This document shows, piece after piece, positions 49,549-58,223 of a stretch of 64,000 nt of DNA. Source of the stretch: DATBLE01 sp963837265 (GTDB taxonomy: Bacteria; Actinomycetota; Thermoleophilia; Gaiellales; Gaiellaceae); NCBI GenBank assembly GCA_963837265.1, contig CAWIMQ010000007.1, positions 215,518 to 279,517 of the forward strand. Direction: 5' to 3'. The notes under the pieces were generated by a model. It did no database searches and had not been told where the DNA came from. It saw nothing but the letters and a program-made list of their open reading frames with translations. Numbering within the stretch: position 1 is the stretch's first letter; each line of letters opens with the position of its first letter. The translations under genes and the position numbers were made by a program.

Positions 49549-50255
49549 CCGGCGTGCCCCACTCCGAGCAGCCGGTGGACGAGCGCCTCGTCGTCGAGAT
49601 CCTCGGCGTTCCCCAGGTGGACGACCCGCCCCTGGTCGAGCACCACGATCGAGCGCGCGAGTCGACGGACGACGCCGAGGTTCTGCTCGACCAGGAGCGC
49701 CGTCTCGGTCTTCGCGATCTGTTCGAGCACCTGCGCCACGTGCGAGACGAGCGCGGGGGCAAGTCCCTTCGTCGGCTCGTCGATCAGGAGCAGCCGGCTC
49801 GGATTGAGCAGCGCTCGGGCGATCGCGACCATCTGCTGCTGCCCGCCGGAGAGCGTCCCCGCCCGCTGCCGGGCCCGCTGCTCCAGCTCGGGGAACAGGT
49901 CGTAGACGAGCCCGTACCGGGCCGAGCCGTTCCTGACGGCGAGCCGGAGGTTCTCCTCGACGGTCAGCCCTGCGAAGACATCGCGATCCTCCGGCACGTA
50001 GCCCACCCCGCGCCGCACGATCCGGTGCGTGGCCTCGGCCTCGATCGCCTCGCCGCCCAGCCGAACCGAGCCCCGGCAGCGTACGAGGCCAAGCACCGCG
50101 CGCAGCGTGGTCGTCTTTCCGACCCCGTTGCGCCCGAGCAGCGCGGTGATGCCGCCCTCAGGGACCTCGAACGAGACGCCCTGGAGCACGTGGGCGCCCC
50201 CGAGGTCGACGTGGACGTCCCGTAGCTCGAGAACCGGCGGTCCGTTCGAGCTCAC
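49545..50255 (-). CDS. livF: LivF-type ABC importer ATPase
   Basis: A 236-residue ATPase: Walker A LLGRNGVGKTT, signature LSGGQQQMVAIARAL, Walker B LLLIDEP, and the LivF-type GVGYVPEDRDVFAGLTVEENL. GTG 50255 overlaps the livG stop (GTGA). It pairs with LivG to power the importer. Confidence 0.94.
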   Translation of the reverse strand: MSSNGPPVLELRDVHVDLGGAHVLQGVSFEVPEGGITALLGRNGVGKTTTLRAVLGLVRCRGSVRLGGEAIEAEATHRIVRRGVGYVPEDRDVFAGLTVEENLRLAVRNGSARYGLVYDLFPELEQRARQRAGTLSGGQQQMVAIARALLNPSRLLLIDEPTKGLAPALVSHVAQVLEQIAKTETALLVEQNLGVVRRLARSIVVLDQGRVVHLGNAEDLDDEALVHRLLGVGHAG

Positions 50256-51010
50256 AGCGGCTCTCCCACGTACGCCTCCTGGACCGTGGCGTTTCGCATC
50301 ACGTCGGCCGGTGTGTCGCAAGCGAGCAGCCGGCCGTGGTGCATCACGGCGACACGGTCCGCGAGGCCGGTGACGACCTCGATGTGGTGCTCGACCATGA
50401 GCACGGTCTTCTTGCGCTCGCGGTTGAGCGAACGGATCACCTCGACGAGCCCGGGCACGTCCTCGGCGCTGACGCCGGCCATCGGCTCGTCGAGCAGGAC
50501 GACCGCGGGATCGGAGGCCAGCAGCATCGCCACCTCCAGCTTCCGCTTCTCGCCTCCGGCGAGGAGCGCCGCGGGGACGCGCTCGCGGTGGTCGAGCCCG
50601 ACCGACTCCAGCGCCCGATGCGCGCGCTCCACCGCCTCTTGCACCCGCGACGCGCGACGCCAGATCCGCATCGTCCCGCCGATCGACGCGTCGCCCGCGA
50701 GCCGCACGTTCTCGAACGCGGACAGGCGTCCGAAGACGCTCGAGAGCTGGAACGTCCTTCCGAGCCCGGCACGCGCCCGGGCCGACGGGGCGGTGCGCGT
50801 GACGTCGCTGCCGCGCAGCTCGATCCGGCCGGCGGTCGCGCGCATCAGCCCCGAGAGCAGGTTGAAGAGCGACGTCTTGCCGGCGCCGTTCGGACCGATG
50901 ATGCCGAGGAACTCGCCCTCGGGAACCTCCAGTCCGACATCGGCGACGATGGACGCGCCGCCGATGTCGAGCCGGAGGCCCCGGGTGGCGAGGATCGGTT
51001 CAGGCGCCAC
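50252..51010 (-). CDS. livG: LivG-type ABC importer ATPase
   Basis: A 252-residue ATPase with GIIGPNGAGKTSLFNLLSG, GLGRTFQLSSVFGRLSAFENV, LLAGGEKRKLEVAMLL in the place of the signature, and DEPMAGVSAEDV. The LivG-specific FQ-type Q loop and the C-terminal VQEAYVGEPL end are present. It is the first gene after livK, with a 33-base gap, and starts with GTG. Confidence 0.94.
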   Translation of the reverse strand: MAPEPILATRGLRLDIGGASIVADVGLEVPEGEFLGIIGPNGAGKTSLFNLLSGLMRATAGRIELRGSDVTRTAPSARARAGLGRTFQLSSVFGRLSAFENVRLAGDASIGGTMRIWRRASRVQEAVERAHRALESVGLDHRERVPAALLAGGEKRKLEVAMLLASDPAVVLLDEPMAGVSAEDVPGLVEVIRSLNRERKKTVLMVEHHIEVVTGLADRVAVMHHGRLLACDTPADVMRNATVQEAYVGEPL

Positions 51011-51043
51011 GGCGGACGAGCCGGTCCGATTCCTCTCGCTCGG

Positions 51044-52279
51044 CTACTTGAACGGCGTGACCGGCGGCTGGACGTTTCCCGGCGAGATCGACTTCAACAC
51101 CTTGGGCAGGTACTTGCCGTTCGACTGCTTGACCAGCTGTACCTGGAACATCGGCTGGATCATGGCGTGATCCTGCGGGCGGATCCGCTGCACGCCCTTC
51201 GGCGCGAGGAACTGCCAGCCCTCGAGCCCGCTGATCATCGCGTCGACGCTCTGGCTCGCGCCGCCCTTCTGGAGGGCATGGACGATCATCTGCCCCTCGA
51301 CGAACCCGTCGGGCGTGAAGAGGTCGGGCACCTGCCCGCGCTTCCGCATCTTTGCGATCAGCCAGTCGTTCACCTTGTTGTGGGGCGCGCTCCAGACATA
51401 GTGCGAAAGGAACTTGATGTCGGCGGCAGCATCACCGAAGGTCTGCCAGGTGCTGCGCTGGGCGAGACCCGTGGTGACGGTCGTCGACTTGAAGACGCCC
51501 TGTTGCTGCAGCGCCCGCCACATTGCGGCAGCGGTGTCGCCTGCCCAGGCGACGAAGAGAAGGTCGGGCTTCGCCGCGGCCGCCTGCTGGGCGAACGGCG
51601 TGAAGTCGGTGGCCGACAGCGGGACGAAGATCGACGACACGGTGTGGCCGCGGCCGCCGAGGACCGCTTTCACCGCGGCGGCGTTGCCCTGGCCGAAGAC
51701 GTAGTCCTGGGCGAAGACGGCGATCTTCTTCCCCACCGACTTGCCGAGGAACGAGTTCGCAGCGAGAACGTCCTGGTAGGTCTGGCGGCCGGCACGGAAC
51801 GTGTACTTGTTCAGGCCCGTGATCACGTCGGCCGCGGCCGCACCCGAGATGTAGAGCACCTGATTCTGGGCCGCCACCGGCGCGATCTGCACGGCGACGG
51901 CCGACGAGCAGCTGCCGCCGATGATCTTGTAGCCCTGGCCGATCAGATCCTTCGCCTCCGACACGGCCGTGGCCGGGTTGGCCGTCTCGTCCTGGAGGTT
52001 GAGCTGGATCGGGTGGCCGTTGACGGCGTTCGTCCCGTTCGTGGCGTATGCGAGCCCGAAGCGGAGCCCCTCGATGAACTCGGCGCCGTACTCGGCCAGC
52101 GCTCCCGTGCGGCAGTAGATGATCCCGACCTTGTAGGGGCTCGCCGCGGCTCGAGACGCTGCCGAATCCTTGCGTGCCTGTGCCGTCCCCGCAAACACCG
52201 CGAGCGCCGCCCCCAGGGCGATCGCCGCGGCGACGATCAGGGCGGCTGCCAGAGGCTGCCGCCGGCGCGACTGCTTCAT
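51044..52279 (-). CDS. LivK/UrtA-type periplasmic substrate-binding protein
   Basis: A 411-residue secreted receptor that hands substrate to the Liv permease. It has a Sec signal peptide (basic MKQSRRRQP, then an Ala/Leu core ending in GTAQA), no lipobox, then a periplasmic-binding fold type I: VGIIYCRTGALAEYGAEFIEG, GGSCSSAVAVQIAPVAAQNQV, and FAQDYVFGQGNAAAVK. Family members bind amino acids, urea, amides or aromatic acids, and the neighbours here favour an acid. It heads the operon behind a GAGGAGGG ribosome site. Confidence 0.92.
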   Translation of the reverse strand: MKQSRRRQPLAAALIVAAAIALGAALAVFAGTAQARKDSAASRAAASPYKVGIIYCRTGALAEYGAEFIEGLRFGLAYATNGTNAVNGHPIQLNLQDETANPATAVSEAKDLIGQGYKIIGGSCSSAVAVQIAPVAAQNQVLYISGAAAADVITGLNKYTFRAGRQTYQDVLAANSFLGKSVGKKIAVFAQDYVFGQGNAAAVKAVLGGRGHTVSSIFVPLSATDFTPFAQQAAAAKPDLLFVAWAGDTAAAMWRALQQQGVFKSTTVTTGLAQRSTWQTFGDAAADIKFLSHYVWSAPHNKVNDWLIAKMRKRGQVPDLFTPDGFVEGQMIVHALQKGGASQSVDAMISGLEGWQFLAPKGVQRIRPQDHAMIQPMFQVQLVKQSNGKYLPKVLKSISPGNVQPPVTPFK

Positions 52280-52345
52280 GCTGGATCCCTCCTCGGAAGA
52301 ACTGACAGGTGATTCAGGTCTAAGAAACTACGACCCTGCCCGTCG
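52280..52345 (-). promoter_or_regulatory. Probable promoter/operator of the Liv/acyl-CoA operon
   Basis: Upstream of the GAGGAGGG ribosome site the minus strand carries two direct ACCTG repeats 4 bases apart (within 52303-52319) and the partly symmetrical GACCTGAATCACCTGTC. Either could be the operator of the operon's TetR regulator. A TTAGAC-like -10 lies just beyond. Confidence 0.3.
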
Positions 52346-52431
52346 GGTGTCAAGGCGGGGAGCCGGAGAGACCTCGCAGACGGCCGGCGCCGCGGGCCGG
52401 CTCCGCGCCGTGCGCGGACGAGCGACTTCGC

Positions 52432-53712
52432 TCAGGCGCCTTCGGCGGCGAGGTCGTCCGGGAGCTCGACCGCGGGCCGGCCGGCGCTCGTGACGAGCGT
52501 GGGCTTCAGGCCCTTCTGGATCGTCTCCTTGGTGATCACGCACTTGGAGACGTCCTTGCGCGAGGGCAGCTCGAACATGACGTCGAGGAGGGCGTTCTCG
52601 ATGATCGAGCGGAGGCCGCGGGCGCCCGTCTCGCGCTCGAGCGCCTTGTCGGCGATCTCCCAGAGCGCGTCGTCGGTGAAGACGAGCTCGATCGAGTCGT
52701 AGTTGAAGAAGCGCTGGTACTGCTTGACGAGCGCGTTCTTCGGCTCCTCGAGGATCTTGACCAGGTCGTCGCGGAGGAGCTGATGGACGGCGGAGACGAC
52801 GGGGAGCCGGCCGATGAACTCGGGAATCAACCCGTAGGCGAGCAGGTCCTCCGGCATCACCTGGGCCAGGAGCTCCGAGCTCTGGGTCGAGTGCTTGGAG
52901 TGGATCTCGGCGCCGAAGCCGACCGCGTTCCTGCCGATCCGGCGGGCGATGATCTTCTCCAGGCCCGCGAACGCGCCGCCGCAGATGAAGAGGATGTTCG
53001 TCGTGTCGATCGAGAGGAACTCCTGGTGCGGGTGCTTGCGGCCTCCCTGCGGCGGCACCGACGCGACCGTCCCCTCGAGGATCTTCAGGAGCGCCTGCTG
53101 GACACCCTCCCCGGACACGTCGCGCGTGATCGACGGGTTGTCCGCCTTGCGCGCGATCTTGTCGACCTCGTCGATGTAGATGATCCCGGTCTCGGCCTTC
53201 TTGATGTCGAAGTCGGCTGCCTGGATCAGCTTCAGCAGGATGTTCTCGACGTCCTCGCCGACGTACCCCGCCTCCGTGAGCGCGGTCGCGTCGGCGATCG
53301 CGAACGGCACGTTCAGGATCCGCGCGAGCGTCTGCGCGAGGTAGGTCTTGCCGCAGCCGGTCGGGCCGAGCAGCAGGATGTTCGACTTCTGGAGCTCGAC
53401 GTCGTCCTCGGCCGAGCCCATCTGCACGCGCTTGTAGTGGTTGTAGACGGCGACCGCGAGCGTCCGCTTCGCGGTCTCCTGGCTGACCACGTACTCGTTC
53501 AGCAGCGTGTAGATCTCGGTCGGGCGCGGCAGGTTGTCGAGGTCGAGGTGCGCGGGCGGCGTGAGCTCCTCGTCGATGATCTCGTTGCAGAGGTCGATGC
53601 ACTCGTCGCAGATGTAGACCCCGGGGCCGGCGATCAGCTTCTTGACCTGACGCTGGCTCTTTCCGCAGAAGCTGCAGAGAAGCTGCTCGTTGCCCTCGGA
53701 TGCGCGTGCCAT
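52432..53712 (-). CDS. clpX: ATP-dependent Clp protease unfoldase ClpX
   Basis: AAA+ unfoldase that feeds ClpP. The 426 residues start with the C4 zinc domain (LLCSFCGKSQ and YICDECIDLCNEI), then Walker A GPTGCGKTYLAQTLA, Walker B IIYIDEVDKIAR, the RKHPHQEFLSIDT segment, and sensor-2 ARGLRSIIENALLD. A TACAAC box ends 6 bases before ATG 53712, overlapping a weak GAGGAT ribosome site, so clpX may have its own near-leaderless promoter. It is 44 bp downstream of clpP. Confidence 0.97.
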   Translation of the reverse strand: MARASEGNEQLLCSFCGKSQRQVKKLIAGPGVYICDECIDLCNEIIDEELTPPAHLDLDNLPRPTEIYTLLNEYVVSQETAKRTLAVAVYNHYKRVQMGSAEDDVELQKSNILLLGPTGCGKTYLAQTLARILNVPFAIADATALTEAGYVGEDVENILLKLIQAADFDIKKAETGIIYIDEVDKIARKADNPSITRDVSGEGVQQALLKILEGTVASVPPQGGRKHPHQEFLSIDTTNILFICGGAFAGLEKIIARRIGRNAVGFGAEIHSKHSTQSSELLAQVMPEDLLAYGLIPEFIGRLPVVSAVHQLLRDDLVKILEEPKNALVKQYQRFFNYDSIELVFTDDALWEIADKALERETGARGLRSIIENALLDVMFELPSRKDVSKCVITKETIQKGLKPTLVTSAGRPAVELPDDLAAEGA

Positions 53713-53718
53713 ATCCTC

Positions 53719-53724
53719 GTTGTA
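53719..53724 (-). promoter_or_regulatory. -10 box before clpX
   Basis: TACAAC on the minus strand, 6 bases before the clpX ATG, at the same distance as the identical hexamer before sucA. A GAGGAT in the gap could also act as a ribosome site. Confidence 0.35.
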
Positions 53725-53756
53725 CCTCGATTTCCCGTTTCCGACTAGCCCTCGAA

Positions 53757-54338
<582 letters not shown>

Positions 54339-54339
54339 G

Positions 54340-54368
54340 CCATTTCCCTCCCTTCGGTCGGGAAATGG
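54340..54368 (-). promoter_or_regulatory. Hairpin covering the clpP ribosome-binding site
   Basis: CCATTTCCC (54360-54368, minus strand) pairs with GGGAAATGG (54340-54348), with an 11-base loop. The Shine-Dalgarno GGGAGGG (54346-54352) is half in the stem and half in the loop, and the stem ends one base before the ATG. A structure in this place could reduce or temperature-tune clpP translation. Confidence 0.5.
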
Positions 54369-54412
54369 TTAGGAGGCCCGACCATCGTGTCGTCTAGGTA
54401 TCTCATGGTTCT

Positions 54413-55771
54413 CTAACCATTCTGCGCAGCAGAATGGCCGGGGGTCCAGAGTTTCGTATCGGCGAGGCCTCTCTCCTTCTCGGGCGTCCACAGCTGCTCA
54501 CGGGCCCGCGCGAGGTCGAGGGGGATCCGCTCCACCTCCGCGACCACCCGGTCGAGCGCCTTGCGCAGGCGCAGGTCGTCGCGGAGCTGCTCGTGCCGGC
54601 CGCTCGCGAAGACGCGGTCGACCACCTCGTCGGCCTCCTCGTCCTCCGCATCGGCATGCTCGCGGACGAACGCGCGCAGCTCCTCGTCGGTCACCTCGAT
54701 GCCTGCCTGGTCGGCGACCGCCTCGAGGGCCAGCTCGCGCGCAACCGAGCGTGCCGCCTCGGCGCGGAGGCGCTCCTCGAGTTGCTGCGGGGTCTGGTCG
54801 GAGACCGCCAGGTAGGTCTCCGGCGAGATGCCGCGGCGCTCGAGCGACTGCACGAGCCCGGCGAGCAGCTCGCGCGTGCGCGCCTCGACGAGGGGCGCGG
54901 AGGGCTCGATCCTCGAGGCGTCGACGAGCGCGTCGGCCGCCGCGGCGCGAAACTGGCTCTCCACCTCCTCCTCCAGCTGCTCGCGGATCCGCTGCTCGAG
55001 GTCGGCACGCAGCTCGGTGAGCGTGTCGAACTCGCTCGCGGCGCGCGCCAGCTCGTCGTCGAGGGGCGGGAGCACCTTCTCCTTGAGGTCCGTGAGCGTG
55101 ACCGCGACGGTGCCCCGCTCGTCGCCGGCGAGCTCGTAGGCGACCTCCTTCGTCTCGCCCGCCGACATGCCGATGAGCGCGTCCTCGATCTCCTCGAGCA
55201 CGCGGCCCGCGCCGAGCTCGACGACGTAGTCGCGCTGGGATTCGCCGTCGGCTCCGACGAGGTCGACGACGACCGTGTCGCCGGCCTGCGCCGGGCGACC
55301 CCCGACCGGGACGAGCTCGGCGACGGCGAAGCGAAGCGCCTCGACCTGCTGGTCGAGGACCTCGGCCGGCACCTCCACCTCGGCCGCGGGCACCTGCAGG
55401 CCCTTCCAGTCGACGACCTCCACACTGGGTTGGACCAGAACGGTGGCGGTGAAGCTGAACGGGCCCTCGGCGCTGTCGGGCAGCGTGTAGTCGTACTGGG
55501 GCTGCGCGACGGGGCGGATCCTGGTGCCGGCGAGCGCGTCGCGGAACCAGCCGCCGATGTGGCTCTCGACCGCGTCCGAGTACAGTCGCGCTCTCCCGAC
55601 CCGGGAGATCAGTACGGGCATCGGCACCTTGCCCTTCCGGAAGCCGGGGATCTTGACGCTCGCAGAGAGGTCGGAGGCGGCGTGCTCGACCGCGTGCTGG
55701 ACGTCGTGCGCCGGAACGTCGACCGTCAGCCGGACCTTGTTCTCGGGGAGCTCCTCGACGCGGGCCTGCAT
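54413..55771 (-). CDS. tig: Trigger factor (ribosome-associated chaperone/peptidyl-prolyl isomerase)
   Basis: A 452-residue chaperone. The ribosome-binding domain has KIPGFRKGKVPMPVL (the GFRxGKxP signature), the middle PPIase-like domain contains VVVDLVGADGESQ and the chain LGAGRVLEEIEDALIG, and the C-terminal arm is helical and acidic. ATG 55771 is chosen from family alignment; upstream codons run into the tRNA-Leu region. The coding end forms a 9-bp hairpin at 54417-54437 just before the stop. Confidence 0.95.
   Translation of the reverse strand: MQARVEELPENKVRLTVDVPAHDVQHAVEHAASDLSASVKIPGFRKGKVPMPVLISRVGRARLYSDAVESHIGGWFRDALAGTRIRPVAQPQYDYTLPDSAEGPFSFTATVLVQPSVEVVDWKGLQVPAAEVEVPAEVLDQQVEALRFAVAELVPVGGRPAQAGDTVVVDLVGADGESQRDYVVELGAGRVLEEIEDALIGMSAGETKEVAYELAGDERGTVAVTLTDLKEKVLPPLDDELARAASEFDTLTELRADLEQRIREQLEEEVESQFRAAAADALVDASRIEPSAPLVEARTRELLAGLVQSLERRGISPETYLAVSDQTPQQLEERLRAEAARSVARELALEAVADQAGIEVTDEELRAFVREHADAEDEEADEVVDRVFASGRHEQLRDDLRLRKALDRVVAEVERIPLDLARAREQLWTPEKERGLADTKLWTPGHSAAQNG
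54417..54437. terminator. Hairpin at the tig 3' end
   Basis: CCATTCTGC and GCAGAATGG (9-bp arms, loop GCA) lie within the last codons of tig, followed on the minus strand by a second small stem, ATGGTT-AGAG-AACCAT (54405-54420). Without a T tract it may be an attenuator or processing site between tig and clpP. Confidence 0.4.
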
Positions 55772-55941
55772 GACGAGGCATCGTAGCCGTGCCTGTGCCG
55801 CTCGCCGCGGCGCCTCCGGCGCGGGTCGCTCGCTCCCATGGGGAAACGGCCGGTTTCCGATCAACCCCCTTCCCCCCAGGTGGGCTCGGGCCGCGGGTGT
55901 GCCGCGCCCGCCATGCCGGTCGCGGCGAGGCATCGCCTGCA

Positions 55942-56027
55942 TGCGGGTGAGAGGACTCGAACCTCCACGGGGCAAAGCCCCACCGGGACCTAAACCCGGC
56001 GCGTATAGCCAGTTCCGCCACACCCGC
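55942..56027 (-). tRNA. tRNA-Leu (anticodon TAG)
   Basis: A class II cloverleaf with a long variable arm (about 86 bases). Acceptor GCGGGTG pairs with CACCCGC; the anticodon loop TTTAGGT has TAG in a GC-rich stem (GCCGGG side); the T arm is GAGGTTCGAGTCCTC. Discriminator A; CCA not encoded. It lies upstream of tig on the same strand. Confidence 0.93.
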
Positions 56028-56120
56028 GGCGAGAACAGGATAGACCCGCCCGTCGCCGCCGACGACCTGCGCGGCGGCGGCACAACACCGCCGGCCGCGA
56101 GCCGAGCCGGATATTCGTGT

Positions 56121-56147
56121 CGCCGGAAGTGCTTCGCACTTCCGGCG
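56121..56147. repeat. Perfect 12-bp hairpin with TTC loop
   Basis: CGCCGGAAGTGC, loop TTC, GCACTTCCGGCG. It lies in the 277-bp gap between tRNA-Leu and the scramblase-like gene, upstream of both. The same architecture appears at 32843-32869. Confidence 0.7.
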
Positions 56148-56203
56148 AAAGTGCGAAGGGGCGACGCTGGACAGCCGGCGCTTGATGATTCCCCCAGAAA
56201 TCA

Positions 56204-56215
56204 AACACCGGTGTT
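56204..56215. promoter_or_regulatory. Palindromic 12-mer AACACCGGTGTT, possible operator
   Basis: A perfect two-fold symmetrical site about 90 bases upstream of the scramblase-like gene. It is the only clear symmetrical element in the promoter region and could bind a dimeric regulator. Confidence 0.35.
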
Positions 56216-56304
56216 CCCGGGAGAGGGAGGTTGAGGTGCGCCACCCCTTCGCTACCCTGGACATCACCACACTGCACGCTTTCTAAACGCGCTAGTCTCG
56301 CGCT

Positions 56305-56901
56305 GTGTCCGATCTTCTCTCCCGCAGCGTGCTCGTGATCAACCAGAAGGCGAAGCTGATCGAGCTCACCGACGAGTACCGGATCCGCGACGAGGAGGGC
56401 AACGACATCGGCTACATCCGCGAGGAGGGCCAGTCGGCGCTGAAGAAGGCGGTGCGGCTCGTCTCCGAGCTCGACCAGTTCTTCACCCACAGGCTGTCGG
56501 TCTACGACCGCGACGGAACGAAGGTCGTCCAGCTCGTCCGGCCGCGGAAGATCATGAAGTCGCGAGTCGAGATCTCGGCCGGCGACGGACGCCCGGTGGG
56601 GACGATCGTCCAGAAGAACGTGTTCGGGAAGAAGCGCTTCGCGCTCGAGGCCGCGGCCGGCGAGACCCTCGGCGCGATCAACGCCGAGAACTGGCGAGCC
56701 TGGGACTTCAGGATCGAGGACCAGACCGGGAGCGAGGTCGGGCGGATCACGAAGAAGTGGGCCGGCCTGCTCAAGGAGGGCTTCACGACCGCGGACAACT
56801 ACGTGCTCGAGATCGGCGGCCAGGTCTCGCCGGATCTCCGCCTGATGATGCTGGCGTCCGCGGCCGGGGTCGACCTGGCGCTGAAGCAGGACGACGCCTG
56901 A
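56305..56901 (+). CDS. LURP-one-related / phospholipid-scramblase-like protein
   Basis: A 198-residue protein of the tubby-like, LURP-one/scramblase superfamily. The pattern is a twelve-stranded barrel: VLVINQKAKLIELTDEYRIRDEEGN, FTHRLSVYDRDGTKVVQLVRP, then VGTIVQKNVFGKKRFALEA and YVLEIGGQVSPDLRLMMLASAAGVDL. Bacterial members are uncharacterised; they may bind membrane lipids. GTG 56305 is used with a TAGTCT -10 ending 6 bases upstream, so the message looks leaderless. It faces away from tRNA-Leu. Confidence 0.88.
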   Translation: MSDLLSRSVLVINQKAKLIELTDEYRIRDEEGNDIGYIREEGQSALKKAVRLVSELDQFFTHRLSVYDRDGTKVVQLVRPRKIMKSRVEISAGDGRPVGTIVQKNVFGKKRFALEAAAGETLGAINAENWRAWDFRIEDQTGSEVGRITKKWAGLLKEGFTTADNYVLEIGGQVSPDLRLMMLASAAGVDLALKQDDA

Positions 56902-56920
56902 GCCCGGGCTGCAGCGAGGC

Positions 56921-58222
56921 CTAGGCGGCCGCGACCCGGTCGCGCCCGGCCCGCTTCGCTCCGTACAACGCCCCGTCGGCTGCGACCAGCACGGCCTCGC
57001 TCGTCTCCGGGTTGCCGGGGCCGAGCGGCACGAGCCCGATGCTCGCGGTGGCCAGCACGATCGCGCCGCCCTCGAGACGGATCTCGTTCTGCCGCAGCGC
57101 CGCCGTCAGGTTCCGGGCGACCTTCCGGGCACGGTCGCTCCCGGCCCCGGGAATGATCGCCGCGAACTCGTCGCCTCCCAGGCGAGCGACGACGTCGGTG
57201 GAGCGCAGGCGGCGCCGGAGCAGCGAGGCGGTCCGCCTCAGCACGTCGTCGCCGGTCTTGTGCCCGAGGCGATCGTTGACCTCCTTGAACCGGTCGAGGT
57301 CGACGAGCAGCACGGCCGACTCGCCACCCTCCTTCTTCAACCGGTGCAGCTCCCGTCTCAGCTCCTCCTCGAACCTCCGCCGGTTGGCGAGCCCGGTGAG
57401 CGGGTCGGTGTCGGCCAGCCGCTGCAGCCTCCGCTCCGCCCGCCGGCGACTGCCGATGTCCTCGATCTGCGCCACGAAGTGCAGCGGCTCGCCACCTGCG
57501 CCCCGGACGAGCGTGCTCGACACGGCGACCCAGAGCGGCCGGCCGTCGGAGCGGAGGTAGCGCTTCTCGATCCGCGCCTGCACGACCTCGTCGTCGAGCT
57601 GACGGCGGCTGTGCTCGCGGCTCGCCTCCAGGTCGTCGGGGTGGGTGATGTCCTCGAACGAGAGCCCGAGGAGCTGGAGGGAGTCGTACCCGAGCAGCTC
57701 GCAGAAAGACGGGTTGACCTGGAGCCAGCGGCCGTCCGGCGAGACGAGCGCCATCCCGATCGGCGCGTTGTCGAAGGCGGCCTGGAAGCGCTCGCGCTCC
57801 CGTCGGAGCGCCTCCTCGGCAAGCTTGCGCTCGGTCAGGTCGACGCACGTGCCGACCCAGCCCAGAAGCTGTCCGTCGGCGTCGTGGAGCGCCGCCGCGA
57901 ACCCCTGGATCCAGACCTCGCTCCCTCCGGGCCGGACGAAACGGTACTCGGCCACGGAGTCACGCCCCTCGGCCGCCGCCGCCTCCCACTCGGGCGCGAC
58001 GTGCTTCACGTCGTCTGGGTGCAGGGCGTTCTGCCAGCCGTCGCCGAGAGCTTCCTCGTTGGTCAGCCCGGTCAGCTCGCACCAGCGATCGTTGACGAAG
58101 ACGGTCTGGCCGGCGACGTTGGAGACGAACACGCCGACCCCGGTGTGGCCGGTGAGCGCCCCGAACACCGCCTCGGCGTCGAGCCCGAGGAGCGCAGCCG
58201 GGTCGATCAGCTGTGGGCCCAT
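56921..58222 (-). CDS. PAS-PAS-GGDEF diguanylate cyclase
   Basis: A 433-residue cyclase that makes cyclic-di-GMP. Two PAS domains (VFVSNVAGQTVFVNDRWCELTGLTNEE and MALVSPDGRWLQVNPSFCELLGY) precede a GGDEF domain with an intact active site (RLGGDEFAAI, GGDEF at 349-353) and an RSTD inhibitory site (340-343) five residues before it, so it should be feedback-controlled. No membrane helix is seen. It starts one base after the phosphodiesterase stop and ends the operon. Confidence 0.95.
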   Translation of the reverse strand: MGPQLIDPAALLGLDAEAVFGALTGHTGVGVFVSNVAGQTVFVNDRWCELTGLTNEEALGDGWQNALHPDDVKHVAPEWEAAAAEGRDSVAEYRFVRPGGSEVWIQGFAAALHDADGQLLGWVGTCVDLTERKLAEEALRRERERFQAAFDNAPIGMALVSPDGRWLQVNPSFCELLGYDSLQLLGLSFEDITHPDDLEASREHSRRQLDDEVVQARIEKRYLRSDGRPLWVAVSSTLVRGAGGEPLHFVAQIEDIGSRRRAERRLQRLADTDPLTGLANRRRFEEELRRELHRLKKEGGESAVLLVDLDRFKEVNDRLGHKTGDDVLRRTASLLRRRLRSTDVVARLGGDEFAAIIPGAGSDRARKVARNLTAALRQNEIRLEGGAIVLATASIGLVPLGPGNPETSEAVLVAADGALYGAKRAGRDRVAAA

Positions 58223-58223
58223 G

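Noticed and set aside
54413..56083. Extended N-terminus of trigger factor to 56083
   Set aside because: The extension translates through the tRNA-Leu gene and has no homology; the family start is at ATG 55771.
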